Shown here piece after piece: positions 52,545 through 64,000 of a stretch of DNA of 64,000 bases (its first letter is position 1; each line of letters starts with the position of its first letter). The DNA comes from Dryomyza anilis (Eukaryota; Arthropoda; Insecta; Diptera; Dryomyzidae). The notes beneath the pieces are model-generated. The model was not told where the DNA came from. It saw only the letters and a program-made list of their open reading frames with translations, and did not search any database. The position numbers and the translations under genes are program-made. The stretch lies in assembly GCA_951804985.1 (NCBI GenBank), contig OX638131.1:104056464-104120463 (forward strand), given 5' to 3'.

Positions 52545-54370
52545 AATTCAAAATTTCACTAAAAATTCAAAATTTCTTTAAAAATTCAAATTTTCTATAA
52601 AAATTCAAAAAATTCACTCAATTCCAATTATTCCTAAAAATTCAATTTATTACAAAAATTCGATTTTTCACTAAAAATTCAAATTTTCACTAGAACTAAT
52701 TTTTTCAATTAAAATACAATTTTTCATTGGAAATTCAATTTCCCACTAAAAATTCAATTTTTCATACAATAATCATTCAAAATTATAATTTTCACTAAAA
52801 ACTCAAATTTTCAATAAAAATTCAATTTTTCATTAAAAATTCAATTTTTCACTAAAAATTCAATTTTTCACTAAAAATTCAATTTTGCAAATAATACAAA
52901 TTTTCACTATAAATTCAAATTTTCCCTAAAAATTATATTTTTGCACTACAAATTAATTTTTTCACTAATAATAAATTTTTCACAAAAAGTTAAATTTTTC
53001 ACTAAAAATTCAAAATTTAACTTAAAATTCAAAATTTAATTTTAAAGTAAATTGTATCTAAATTTTCATCAAAAATTCAAATTTTCATCTAAAAATTTTA
53101 ATTTTTCACTAACAATTCACTTTTTCACTAAAAATTCAATTTTTCACTAAAAATTAATTTTTTCACTAAAAATTCATTTTTTTACTAAAAATTAAATTTT
53201 TTTACTACAAATTCAATTTTTCACTAAAAATTCAATTTTTCACTAAAAATTCAATTTTTCACTAAAAATTCAATTTTTCACTAAAACTTCAATTTTTCAC
53301 TAAAACTTCAATTTTTCACTAAAAATTCAATTTTTCACTAAAAATTCAATTTTTCACTAAAAATTCAATTTTTCACTAAAAATTCAATTTTTCACTAAAA
53401 ATTCAATTTTTCACTAAAAATTCAATTTTTCACTAAAAATTCAATTTTTCACTAAAAATTCAATTTTTCACTAAAAATTCAATTTTTCACTAAAAATTCA
53501 ATTTTTCACTAAAAAATTCAATTTTTCACTAAAAATGCAATTTTTCACTAAAAATGCAATTTTTCACTAAAAATGCAATTTTACACTAAAAATGCAATTT
53601 TTCACTAAAAATGCAATTTTTCACTAAAAATGCAATTTTTCACTAAAAATGCAATTTTTCACTAAAAATTCAATTTTTCACTAAAAATCAAATTCAATTT
53701 TTCACTAAAAATTCAATTTTTCATTAAAAATTCAATTTTTCACTAAAGATTCAATTGTTCATTAGATTTCAATTTTTCACTAAAAATTAAATTTTACACT
53801 AAAAAAATATTTTTTCACTAAAAATTTAAATTTCTACGTAAATTAAAATTTTCACTAGAAATTCAACTTATCACTAAAAATTCAATTTATAAATTTTTAG
53901 GAAATATTTGATTTTTCACAAAAATTTGAATTTTTCACTGAAAATTAAAATTTTCGCTAAATTTTCAAATTTCCACTAAAAATTATTTTTTTCACTAAAA
54001 ACTAATTTTTTCACTAAAAGTTAAATTTTTCACTAAAATCAAATTTTCACTAAAAATTTAACTCAAATTTAAAAATTTATGTTCAATTTTCACTAAATAT
54101 TAAATCTATCACTGAAATTCCATTATTCAATAAAAATTAAATATTTCACTATAATTAAATTTTTCACTAAAAATTTTAATTTTCAACTAAAAATTTAAAT
54201 TTTTCACTAAAAATTAAATGTTTCTCTAAAAATTCAATTTTTCACTAAAAATTAAATTTTGCATTAATAATTCAAATTTTCACTTAAAATTAAATTTTAC
54301 ATTAAAAAACAATTTTTTTTACTGAAAATTAAAATTTCTACGAAAAATTAAAATTTTCACTTGAAATTTA
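52545..54370. repeat. 19-bp satellite AATTTTTCACTAAAAATTC, second block
   Basis: Same unit and orientation as 4345-7160. A homogeneous core (53220-53520) is followed by a sub-block of units with GCAATTTTTCACTAAAAAT (53530-53660) and strongly decayed flanks. The gradient from clean core to decayed edges fits growth from the middle. Confidence 0.92.
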
Positions 54371-55789
54371 ATTTTTGCTAAATTTTAGTTTCCTTTAAAA
54401 CTTCAAAATCATTAGCTCATTTATATTTCTAAACATTACGTGTAAAGTTATTGGGTAATGACATCAATTGGGTAATGATATCGCCCACCGTCAAAACATT
54501 AAGATGTCACAGTGTAATTTGTGGCTTAATTAACTGCACTGTAACTTATTTGTGACTTATGACCCCGGCCTAAAGCAAGTTAATTTTGCTGAAAACAAAC
54601 TACGTTATTTGTGAAACTTTTCATCTCCGTTGTAGGGTTATACGTCCTACTCCTTGAGGAGTAAAATTAGTGTAAAGGATGCACAGAATGCACTATGTGC
54701 ATTGGGATGAAATGGTTTCTCAGTGGGTGTTATAGGGTTTAATAGAACTGACTCGTAGAGTTGACACAAACTAAAATTAACTCAATTTATATTATAAACA
54801 GCGGCACGTTTAACGACTCTGTGTCGGACACTCTCGGGGACTCATTTAGAGCGTGGCACAAGATTTCAAAGAGATTTTTGTTTTCTGTTGTTTTTCGCCT
54901 ACACATTTGGAACAACATCAACCAGAGACGTGCTACTTACTGGAGACGCCGACGAAGTTTTTGTGTAATACGAAAAGAACTATCGTATAATCCCGTTCCG
55001 TTCCGAAAATAGGAAAACTTTTTGGCAAAGTAGAGCGCGCACAAAACTTCTAGCAAAATGAATTTTAGTTCTTCGTTTTGTTATTTCATTTGTTCCTATT
55101 TTACTTTCAACTGTTTTTCTCATCCTCTACCTCACTTTATTTCTCAAAGTCTTCTACCCGTTTTGAGATTCCCGACTCTGTTTTTTTAATTTTTTTTTGT
55201 CTATTTTGTCTGCTGCTCTTTCGTTGTTTGTTTCTTTGGCGCGGAAATTGGAAAGAAATTAACGTGACTTGCATACGCAAAAGTTCAAAATTAACTTTTA
55301 AGCGGAATTGCGCCCCGAAGTATGCACCCGAAGAAGTGCATTCGCGGCACGCTCGCGCCTAAGTGACACTTGAGCTGCACTGCGTGAGTCATTTGCAGGC
55401 GCAAAAGTGCGACGCTCCAAGATGCACGAATGCGTTTTACCAAATAAAAACAAATTGTAATGAGTAGCATCTACATCATACTAATCATGAAGTTGGTGAT
55501 GTTGATTTTTAGATCATTATGATGATGATGTAGGTAATGATAATTCCAAAGTTGACGCTTTGTTTCGGATGTCGTTGCCAGTTTCAGTAGATAATGAGGA
55601 TAGTGACTTCACTTAAATGAAAAGTTTGTTCCACTTTATATTTTTTTATATTTCTTTTTTATTTTGTGTCTCTTTTTATTTTTATCTTTCCAAGATATTT
55701 ATTTTTTCTTACGTATTTTTTATTTTTTTATAATTTATGAACTGTCAATCATTTACTGAACATTTATTTTTTTACCAAAACATCTAAAA
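54371..55789. other. Unique intergenic DNA with GC-richer stretches
   Basis: The stretches at 54780-55010 and 55230-55440 are GC-richer and look unique (for example TGCACCCGAAGAAGTGCATT). They could be a promoter or 5' exon of an unseen gene. No ORF has recognisable content. GATGATGATG words lie at about 55520. Confidence 0.4.
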
Positions 55790-58000
55790 ATTCAAATTAA
55801 CTAGAAATTCAATTTTCACTTAAAATTGAATTTTTCACTTAAAATTTAATTTAATTTAAAATTAAAAATTCAATTTTTCATTAAAAATTCAAATTTTCAT
55901 TAAAAATTAAATTTTTCACTAAAAATTAAAATTCTCACTAAATTCAATTTTTCATTAAAAATTCAATTTTTTATTAATAATTCAATTTTTCATTAAAAAA
56001 ATTTTCACTAAAAATTAATATTTAACTAAAAAAAATTATATAACTAAAAATTTCTTTAAAATCACAATTTTTCACTAAAATTCATTTGTTTATTAAAAAT
56101 CACTTTTTCACATAAATTATTGAATCACTAAAAATTTAAATTTTCACAAAAAATTCCATTTTTGACTAAATTCAACTTTTCATTAAAAATTCAATTTTTA
56201 ACTCAAAATAATTTTTTCACTAAAAATTCAAATTTTCACTAAAAATTCAATTTTTCACTAAAAATTCAATTTTTCACTAAAAATTCATTTTTACTAGAAA
56301 TTAAATTTTTCATTAACAATTAAATTTTTCATTAACAATTAAATTGTTCATTAAAAAAATAAATTTTCATTAAGAATTCAAATTTTCACTTAAAATTCAA
56401 TTTTCACTAAAACTTAAATTGTTCAATAAAAATTAAAAAAAAATAATAATTTAATTTTTCATTAATAATTCAAATTATCACTTAAACTTAAATTTTTCAC
56501 TCAAATTTAATATATCACTAAAAACTCAACTTTTCACTTAAAATTAAATTTTACTAAAAATTCAATTTTTCACTAAAAATTAAATTTTTCACTTAAAATA
56601 AAATTTTTCATTAAAAATGAAATTTTTCATTAACAATTAAATATTTCATTAACCGTTAAATTGTTCATTAAAAAATAAATTTTCACTAAGAATTCAAATT
56701 TTCACTAAAAATTCAAATTTTCATTAAGAATTCAAATTTTCACTAAAAAATTCAATTTCACTAAAATTTCAAATTATTACTAAAAATTTTATTTTTCAAT
56801 AATAATTTAATTTTTCATTAAAAATTCAAATTATCACTTAAATTTAAATTTTTCACTCAAATTTAATATATCACTAAAAATTTAATATTTCACTAAAAAT
56901 TCAATTTTTCACTAAAAATTCAATTTTTCACTAAAAATTCAATTTTTCACTAAAAATTCAATTTTTCACTAAAAATTTAATTTTTCACTAAAAATTCAAT
57001 TTTTCACTAAAAATTCAATTTTTCACTAAAAATTCAATTTTTCACTAAAATTTCAATTTTTCACTAAATTCAATTTTTCACTAAAAATTCAATTTTTCAC
57101 TAATAATTCAATTTATCACTAAAATTCAATTTATCACTAAAAATTCAATTTTTCACTATAAATTCAATTTTTCACTAAAAATTCAATTCAATTGTTCATT
57201 AAAAAATAAATTTTCACTAAAAAAATGTCTAGTTAAAAATGATTTTTTAGTGAAAAATTGAATTTTTAGTGAAAAATTGAATTTTTCATTATGAATTCAA
57301 ATTTTCACTAAAAAATTCAATTTTCACTAAAATTTAAAATTTTACTAAAAATTTTATTTTTCAATAATTATTTAATTTTTCATTAAAAATTCAAATTATC
57401 ACTTAAATATAAATTTTTCACTCAAATTTAATATATCACTAAAAATTTAATATTTCACTAAAAATTTAATTTCTCACTAAAAACTTAATTTTTCACTAAA
57501 AATTCAATTTTTCACTAAAAATTGTTCATTAAAAAATAAATGTTCACTAAGAATTCAAATTTTCACTAAAAATTCAAATTTTCATTAAGAATTCAAATTT
57601 TCACTAAAAATTCAATTTTCACTAAAGTTTCAAGATATTACTAAAAATTTTATTTTTCAATAATAATTTAATTTTTCATTAAAAATTCAAATTATCACTT
57701 AAACTTAAATTTTTCACTCAAATTTAATATTTCACTAAAAATGCAATTTTTCACTTAATATTAAATTTTTACTAAAAATTTAATTTTTCACTAAAAACTT
57801 AATTTTTCACTTAAAATTAAATTTTTCATTAAAAATTTCAAATCCTAAAATTAAATTTTTCACTAAATTAAATATTTTACTAATAATTCAATTTTCTACA
57901 AAAACTTAATTGTTCATTAAAAATTAAAATTTTCACTGAAAATTAAAATGTTCACCAATAAATCAATTTTTCATCAAAATACAATTTTTCATAAATTTTT
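55790..58000. repeat. 19-bp satellite AATTTTTCACTAAAAATTC, third block
   Basis: Same unit, on average more decayed, with a clean core at 56880-57050. A cassette of variants (ATTGTTCATTAAAAAATAAAT, then AAGAATTCAAATTTTCACT, AATTTAATATATCACT) repeats about every 400 bp, at roughly 56330, 56660, 57190 and 57520, a higher-order repeat. At 57238-57285 three units are inverted. Confidence 0.9.
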
Positions 58001-59300
58001 TTTTTGACGATTTTTGATTGGAAATATTTGGTAAACGCCAAACTTAAAAATAATATAATTTTTTACAATATTCGTATAATGTCTTTATTTTGTCTAAATC
58101 ATACTAAATATTCTTTCCAATGATCTGCACAATTCATACATTTTTCTCGTCATGTTATTGTCCGGTTTTTGTATTTTTTATATTTCCAAGAAACAGCATT
58201 TTATTTTTTGTTGTTGTTTATCATATTATTTTTTATATATGTTTAGTAGTAAAAATATTTACTGCGCCGCCTGTTGGCCAGCAGCGTCAAAATCTACAAC
58301 ACCTAACACCTTATTTGAATTATTATAATTTCGCAGACAGCATTCGTGTTGCCCGATAATAATAAAATGCAAGATGTTGTTGGCTCCTTGTTGGCAGCCT
58401 GTTTCCTTCCTCGATTCAACGTCCCTTTTTTTTTTATTCATTTTCGACGATTCAGTTACTTTCAGTCAGTGCAGTTTTCTTTCGCCTCATTGGAGTCTTG
58501 AGACGCTGCTGTTGCAGTGTTTCGTATTTTACTTGTCTCTCCTGTAGTTGTCGCTTCTGCATTTGTCCTTCGATTACTCTACCATTTTTCGCCTCTCTTT
58601 TCCGTATTTGTTTTTCCTTGAATCACTTTCCTTTATATATATTTCATTTACACCTACCTTCTTTAACGATACCTCCCTGAAATATACTTCCTTTATTCAT
58701 CCTCTTGTTTTCTGCCCTTTACTCTTGTTTCCCTTACTCCACATTCGTGCATTTTTTCTTTTTATACACTTCTTACAACGCCTTACTATTTTATGAATTC
58801 CATATTTTACAAATATTATGCAGCACTTTTATTGTTGTGTTTATATTTTATTGTATTTATATTCATTTTTTTCTTCAGTCTTGTTGTGTTATCTCTATTT
58901 GTGTGTAGTTTTTCTTGCAGTGTATCTGCAAATTTATGCATTTTCTTTAACAACATTTTTGCTTTCTTTTATTCGTAATTTTTTCGTTGTTGCCACATTT
59001 AAGTTTTTATTTTATTTGCAACACTTAATTTTATTCATTTTCCGTTAACCTCTATTTTTAGTAGGTTGCATTAAATATTCAGCATTTAATTAAATATTTA
59101 TGACATATTTTAAATATTAACTGATTTAAGAAATGCAACAATATGTCTCCTGCAGGTTAATATTTACTAGAAGTTCGTAAATGTTTTCTATTTAGGATTT
59201 TGATATTTATATAGTGATTTTCCTAATATTCAAATAACTACAAATATCGATATATAAAATAAACATATAAAACTCAGAAACGTTGTTATTCTCTACAATT
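58001..59300. other. Pyrimidine-rich intergenic DNA
   Basis: The stretch 58490-59040 is T/C-rich on + and opens many hydrophobic chance frames. No gene or repeat was recognised. Confidence 0.45.
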
Positions 59301-59319
59301 ATTTTCAATTTAACACAGT

Positions 59320-59950
59320 GTTCAGATAGACTGAAGCCGTCTCGGTTTCTGCACTAGAAATGATCACCACACTTCAGACAAAATTTTGCCTGGGTCGAGG
59401 TAGTTTTGATACATTTTTTCGACATATTTCAAACAGACACAGGTGGATTTAGTATTCCAAGCTGTCTATTTTCTTTCCATTCGCAAAATATGCTGTGAAT
59501 CTGCAATTATAATTCCACAAAACTGCTGTACACATCCCAAAGTATTCCATTTATTTGTGTGTTTGCTGGAAATATGACGAAAGTTTTTCTGAAAAATATG
59601 AGAAATTTTGTCTCAGACACCTACAAAATTTTGGTAAGACTCAAGAAATATATTTTCGAAACATTTTATGCATACAAATGCGAAGTTTGTATCAAAAACT
59701 GTTTGTTTTCTGCCCATTCTGAAATTATGCCTGGAATCTGTCTTTAATATTCGATTCAATTTGATTATCTGTCATACGTTTCCCACAAACATCCATTTAT
59801 ATGTGTATTTGCCGGAAATATGCCGTAAATGTTTCTGAAAAATTATAGACATTTTGTCGCGGATACCCGATATTCCATTTGTTTCAAAATCAGAAACGAA
59901 TTTTAAAAGGTGTTTTAGAATTTTTCCGATATCGACGACAGTTCCCCAAT
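59320..59950. repeat. Diverged tandem duplication of about 246 bp
   Basis: CCATTTATTTGTGTGTTTGC at 59547 recurs as CCATTTATATGTGTATTTGC at 59793, followed by matching GGAAATATG, TTTCTGAAAAAT and ACATTTTGTC-like words. Part of a third, weaker copy may lie at 59430-59540. Non-coding as far as can be seen. Confidence 0.6.
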
Positions 59951-60160
59951 TATATTGTATTAAAAATTATATTTAAAAGGGCGTCTGATATCGAACCGAC
60001 AAATCGTAGATTTATCAAGACGGAAATTATTTGAAACTCGTAGCATGAACCTATAGTAATAAATTTGTGATCGAAATTCAATTAATATAATAATCGTTGG
60101 AAATTATTAGATGAAAGAATAATATTGAACTTTTGGATCTAATATTAATTCGCTAAATAG

Positions 60161-61161
60161 TGTAACGAGCCGGTTTCCGGGTTCAGAGCTGGGATAGCTT
60201 AGCGGGCTCCAGTGGTCCGTACGCTACAATATTTATAGTTGACAGGGGACCCCTCAAGATTCCTTTGCAAATAAATACGCCGTACACAGAGATTTAATAA
60301 GCGATAATAATTCTTTATTATAAATAATTCTGTTAGCTTAAATTATTATTATGGGCTGCCTCTGCAGCTTAATTCATGCTGCTTGAATATGGCCGCATGT
60401 GGCACTTTCTCGTAGATTTCAGTATTCTGCTGGCCGCAAGTGGCCGTTTCCTTCGGGGATTTCGATTATGCGGTGGCCGCATGTGGCACTCTCTCGTAGA
60501 TTACAATTCTGCTGGCCGCATGTGGTTGCTTTTGGTAATTAAGTAGGATGTCTTTTAACCAAACTTACTCCTTCATGGTGTTGTATTTCCGGTATTGTGC
60601 TAACTGTCTGTATCCATAACCAGGGCGGGAAACTGGGTCAGTCGTTAGTAATTTTTCGTGTGGTCCCGTAGAATCCGGGGCCACATGCTAGTCCACAGTA
60701 TATCCTGTAGAAGCCGAGGATACACTGCCACTAGTCACTGTCGCCTAGGTCTACTGCAAGCGAAGAGCTATAGAAGAGAGAGACCGATTTTCACTTGTGC
60801 ATCGCCTTTTATAGGCGAGCACTTGGTGAAGCGTTGGTGCATTGTAGCACGCCGTTGGTGCTTTGTTGCCCAACTATTTTGTAGCTTTGGCCTGTTGGTG
60901 TGCCAAAGCTCGCACACCACTGCGCATGTGTTAGCGATCTCCATGTCGCTTCGCTCACTAGCGCGTGTATAGTGGTGAGGCACACAGTGGTGATTTCTCT
61001 CGTTCGCTCACCACCGTGTGTGTGTGTAAAACGACATACGTTGTAGCTTTGTTGGTGAGCTTTTGCTCCTCTGCGCCTCGTTGTTTCGAATAGTGTCGTT
61101 CTCGCCGATATTGTGCACCGATATTGTGGGGTTACATTTGCCGCCAAATGTGATCGTCACA
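60161..61161 (-). mobile_element. Solo LTR of a gypsy-type retrotransposon, about 1.0 kb
   Basis: On the minus strand it starts TGTGACGATCACATTTGG and ends GGCTCGTTACA, with TG...CA ends. The 4-bp direct repeat ATAG flanks it (60157-60160 and 61162-61165). A TATAAAAGG box lies at 60806-60814 and AATAAAG near 60312, both on the minus strand in the right order. GC content is well above the surroundings. An internal block of about 84 bp containing GGCCGCATGTGGCACT is duplicated. No internal gag-pol is present, so it is a solo LTR. The frames inside (60658-61147) are not genes. Confidence 0.85.
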
Positions 61162-61165
61162 ATAG

Positions 61166-63739
61166 TATTGAACATAAATAGCAAACTTGTATAGTTTAAT
61201 CTTTTTTTATCTTTTCTACATAGTTTTTATTTATTTCAATACTTGCCACCATTCTAAAACATTCCGTAAAATCATATTTTTTGAGCTCCCCAATTTCGAT
61301 ATAAACTCATTTGACCCAAAGTCCCTTCCTCTCATTTTTTTAATTGTTAGAATCAACGAGCAAGGTGTCAGATCCGGAGAATAACCTTTAGTGAATTTCG
61401 AAAAAAGTAATAAAATTAAATAAAAAAGTAATAAATTTAAATACATTTTGACACGTTTTTCACCCGTAGTCTTTTGTATTTAAATTAATTACTTTTTATT
61501 AAAACTTGATGTAAATACTTTTTATTCAAATTTATTACGTACATAATAAAATTTGAAGTAAATACATTTTATTTAAATTTATTACGTATCTAATAAAATT
61601 TGAAGTAAATACTTTTTATTACTTTTTATTACTTTTTGTTAAGGTTATAACATTTGAATTTAATCACAACATCATAAATATGTAAATTGGTATTTTAAAA
61701 ACTATTTATTTCATATAAAAAAAGATTAGGAACGGATAAAATTATTATTTTATTTTGCTTTCTTCGAAATTTTTAATAAAATTAAATATTTTTGTATTTA
61801 TTTTGAAATTAAAGACGCTCGTAATATTATTTGTATGAAGTATTACGTTTTTTATTACAAAAGTATTTAAATCAAATTAAAATAAATTTTATTTAATTTT
61901 ATTACGTCACTTTTTTCTTAGCAATAAATTTGAGTTCGAAATAGTTAAAACAATAGAACCAATATAAAAATCTTAGTAGCAGGAAAATGTATGATGTAAC
62001 GTTTTATCGGTACAAGTACCAGGATTAAACTTGAAAGTGGAACCGAAACTGCACCTACAACTTCAAGCTAAACAAGATGGGAAACTGGAACCGCAAATGA
62101 TAAATTTGTAGCATCATCCGTACCAAATCGGCTCTAAAAATGAATTTTTTAATTTCATAAATGTTTTATAAAGCATTAGTATTTATATTTCTCCGAGAGT
62201 TTTGAACACATAACATTTAAATTGATTCCTAAAAATACATAAAAACCTAAGAATACTTAAAAATAATATTTACTAAATCATATTTAGAGTACATTCGTAT
62301 AAACTATAATACTACTTAAGCACACTTATCTGAAATAACTACAAAGAACTTAAGCAGCAGAACTTGTGAAATATTCGAGCAAGTCTTTAATCAATACAAT
62401 TAAATTCTTCTCAAGGGCTTAATAGAAAAAGAGATGAATGGTTGGTTGGTTGGTCGGTCGGAAAGAATCGCATTATGCTACATGTTTTCGGAATTGATAA
62501 AACACTCAACAAAAACAATGACACCGTAGGACCAAAGACGACGGACAAGTTGCTGGCTGTCAATGCTAAGGATATCAAATGTCAGCTGCAATGCAAAATA
62601 AGCCTGCTTCAGTTTAAATCCACTTAAAATATTATAAATGAGAACATTTACAAAATGAAGTGAACAAAAAAGCACACAACAGAGAAGAGCTTTAACAAGG
62701 ACACAAATAAATATAACACACACACACAGAAAGAAAGATGGACGGACGGACACAAATAATTGCAGAGGAGTAACCAAAGTGAGGACATGTGATCCTTAAG
62801 TCCTGTCACAGATATTTAAGCCACTTGTCACCTAGTACGTCTTCTACGGACACAAAACGGACGACAGCTGGACGTAGACTCAAACTTAAATCGGGGGCAA
62901 AGGCTGGATGATGCTTGAGGCAGAGACAGAGAGAAGCACCAGAGTCTTTTGGTCAATTGTACGGGGAAGTACAGGCTGACGTTGCATGTGACAGATGTTA
63001 TATTTTGGAGATGGTCTGTTAGAAGTGGGACCTTTTGCAGGCGACTCTTTCAGGCGGAAGTACTTTGTATTTAAAGGATATTCGTTTAGACGTTAGGTAT
63101 GTGTGACAAATGTATGATACTGTCTGTATTTTAACAGATATTTTGTGCGAAATGAAGCATGAAAATTTTACTTAAAATGTTTGATTTTTTTGTAATATAT
63201 AAAACAGTTTTTATTCTAATGATGTGTTGAGTGTGCCATGTTTTTTTTTCATAATTTATGCTGCTGCAATTTTGGTAATTTGTTGCAAACAATTTTGTTG
63301 TCACGTTCGCACTCGACAAAATTTACACTGAAACTTTTGCGTTTGAAAATAAAGAAAAACGTTTTTTTTTTTGCAATTGCCCTCAAATAAAGTTGTTGCT
63401 CCTGCTAGTGAAAAATGTTGTTGCTTAAACATGTACTCTATTTGGGTTTTTCATGTTTTTTTTTTTTTATTTTGAAAAACGATTTGCACGTGTTGGCTGT
63501 ATATAGTATGACCGGCAGCACTTGCTGCAAAATGTGCCAAACATAAAACAGTGTAAAAGAAAAAGATTTTGTAAAGTTTCAGAAACGCAGCAGTAGCTCA
63601 ACAGGACCTACATAAGGATTTCATTTGAATATGAATCAGTTCAAATTGTTATGTAATGTAAAAAATTTCAAAAATATATTTTAACGTTTAAATATTAGAT
63701 GAACCTGGTGTAAAGTGGGACATAGAGTAATGTTGGACA
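61166..63739. other. AT-rich intergenic DNA, no gene recognised
   Basis: The stretch 61480-61640 has two to three copies of a roughly 56-bp unit (AATTTATTACGTA, AATTTGAAGTAAATAC). GGTTGGTTGGTTGGTCGGTCGG at 62441 splits into short GGTT/GGTC runs, CACACACACA lies at 62719, and GGACGGACGGACAC lies nearby. The stretch 62800-63060 is GC-richer and unique, without a supportable frame. Confidence 0.45.
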
Positions 63740-64000
63740 TTGCAAATTGTGGACTAAGAAAAATTTGAATTTTTAGTGAAAATTTGATTTGTTTGTGAAA
63801 CATTGCTTTTTTTGTGAAAAATTAATTTATAGTGAAAAATTGAATTTTCGGTGAAAAATTGAATTTTAAGTGAAAAATTGAATTTTTAGTGCAAAATTGA
63901 ATTTTTAGTGAAAAATTGCTTTTTTTGTGAAAAATTGAATCTTTAGTGAAAATTTGAATTTCTAGTGAAAAATTGAATTTTTAGTGAAAAATCGAATTTT
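63740..64000. repeat. 19-bp satellite, inverted orientation, running off the window
   Basis: Units of GAATTTTTAGTGAAAAATT, the complement of the unit at 4345-7160. It is the only block in this orientation and its end is not in the window. Confidence 0.9.

Noticed and set aside
58498..59048. Several overlapping hydrophobic frames
   Set aside because: They overlap in different frames across one pyrimidine-rich stretch, which yields Phe/Leu/Ser by composition alone.
60658..61147. Frames of 104 and 112 codons as genes
   Set aside because: They lie inside the solo LTR and overlap each other on opposite strands.

Overview
This is an AT-rich eukaryotic nuclear window. It looks like insect DNA, probably from a higher fly (Diptera), although the species cannot be fixed from sequence alone. 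The reasons are a single intron-split gene with poly-Gln/His tracts, an RTE-type LINE, hAT, mariner-like and other MITEs, gypsy-type solo LTRs, a tRNA-derived SINE and very large short-period satellites. No bacterial-style operons, rRNA genes or CRISPR arrays were seen.

The only cellular gene I can build is on the minus strand, from 45868 down to about 30232. It is a homologue of TMEM268, a two-pass membrane protein. Four shared coding exons (45479-45868, 36547-36940, 36339-36454, 34808-35329) keep frame through consensus splice sites. They are followed by two candidate last exons, 33660-33890 and 30232-30453. The two last exons are clearly related to each other (shared FL-Y--RWG-D and CPCQY motifs), enter in the same phase and each reach their own stop, so they look like duplicated, mutually exclusive terminal exons. 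Predicted products are about 550 and 547 residues, against about 340 for human TMEM268. The extra length is a low-complexity N-terminal region.

Everything else is repeat or unannotated DNA. From left to right: a SINE 3' end (1-118), a MITE (2454-3114), a 2.8 kb 19-bp satellite (4345-7160), a three-level nest of transposons (8474-10906), a hAT-type element with target-site duplication (11237-13264), a 20-bp satellite (15180-16760) with a second copy (18476-19060) that was later hit by a solo LTR (19061-19551), and an intact 3.3 kb RTE retrotransposon (21695-25004) with a 1002-residue endonuclease/reverse transcriptase ORF. Next come several MITEs (25484-27740), AGTACT satellites on both sides of the distal last exon, and a huge first intron carrying an ATTCGTA/TACGAAT satellite, a fold-back element, two MITEs and a SINE. 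Upstream of the gene lie a complete SINE with target-site duplication (47815-48087), a Helitron-like element (49326-50241), more 19-bp satellite (52545-54370, 55790-58000, 63740-64000) and a second solo LTR (60161-61161).

The most unusual points are the paired last exons of the TMEM268-like gene, and the fact that several satellites unrelated in sequence have monomers built as short inverted repeats. Two of them share exactly the same plan: 7-bp arm, 4-bp loop, 7-bp arm, 1-bp spacer.
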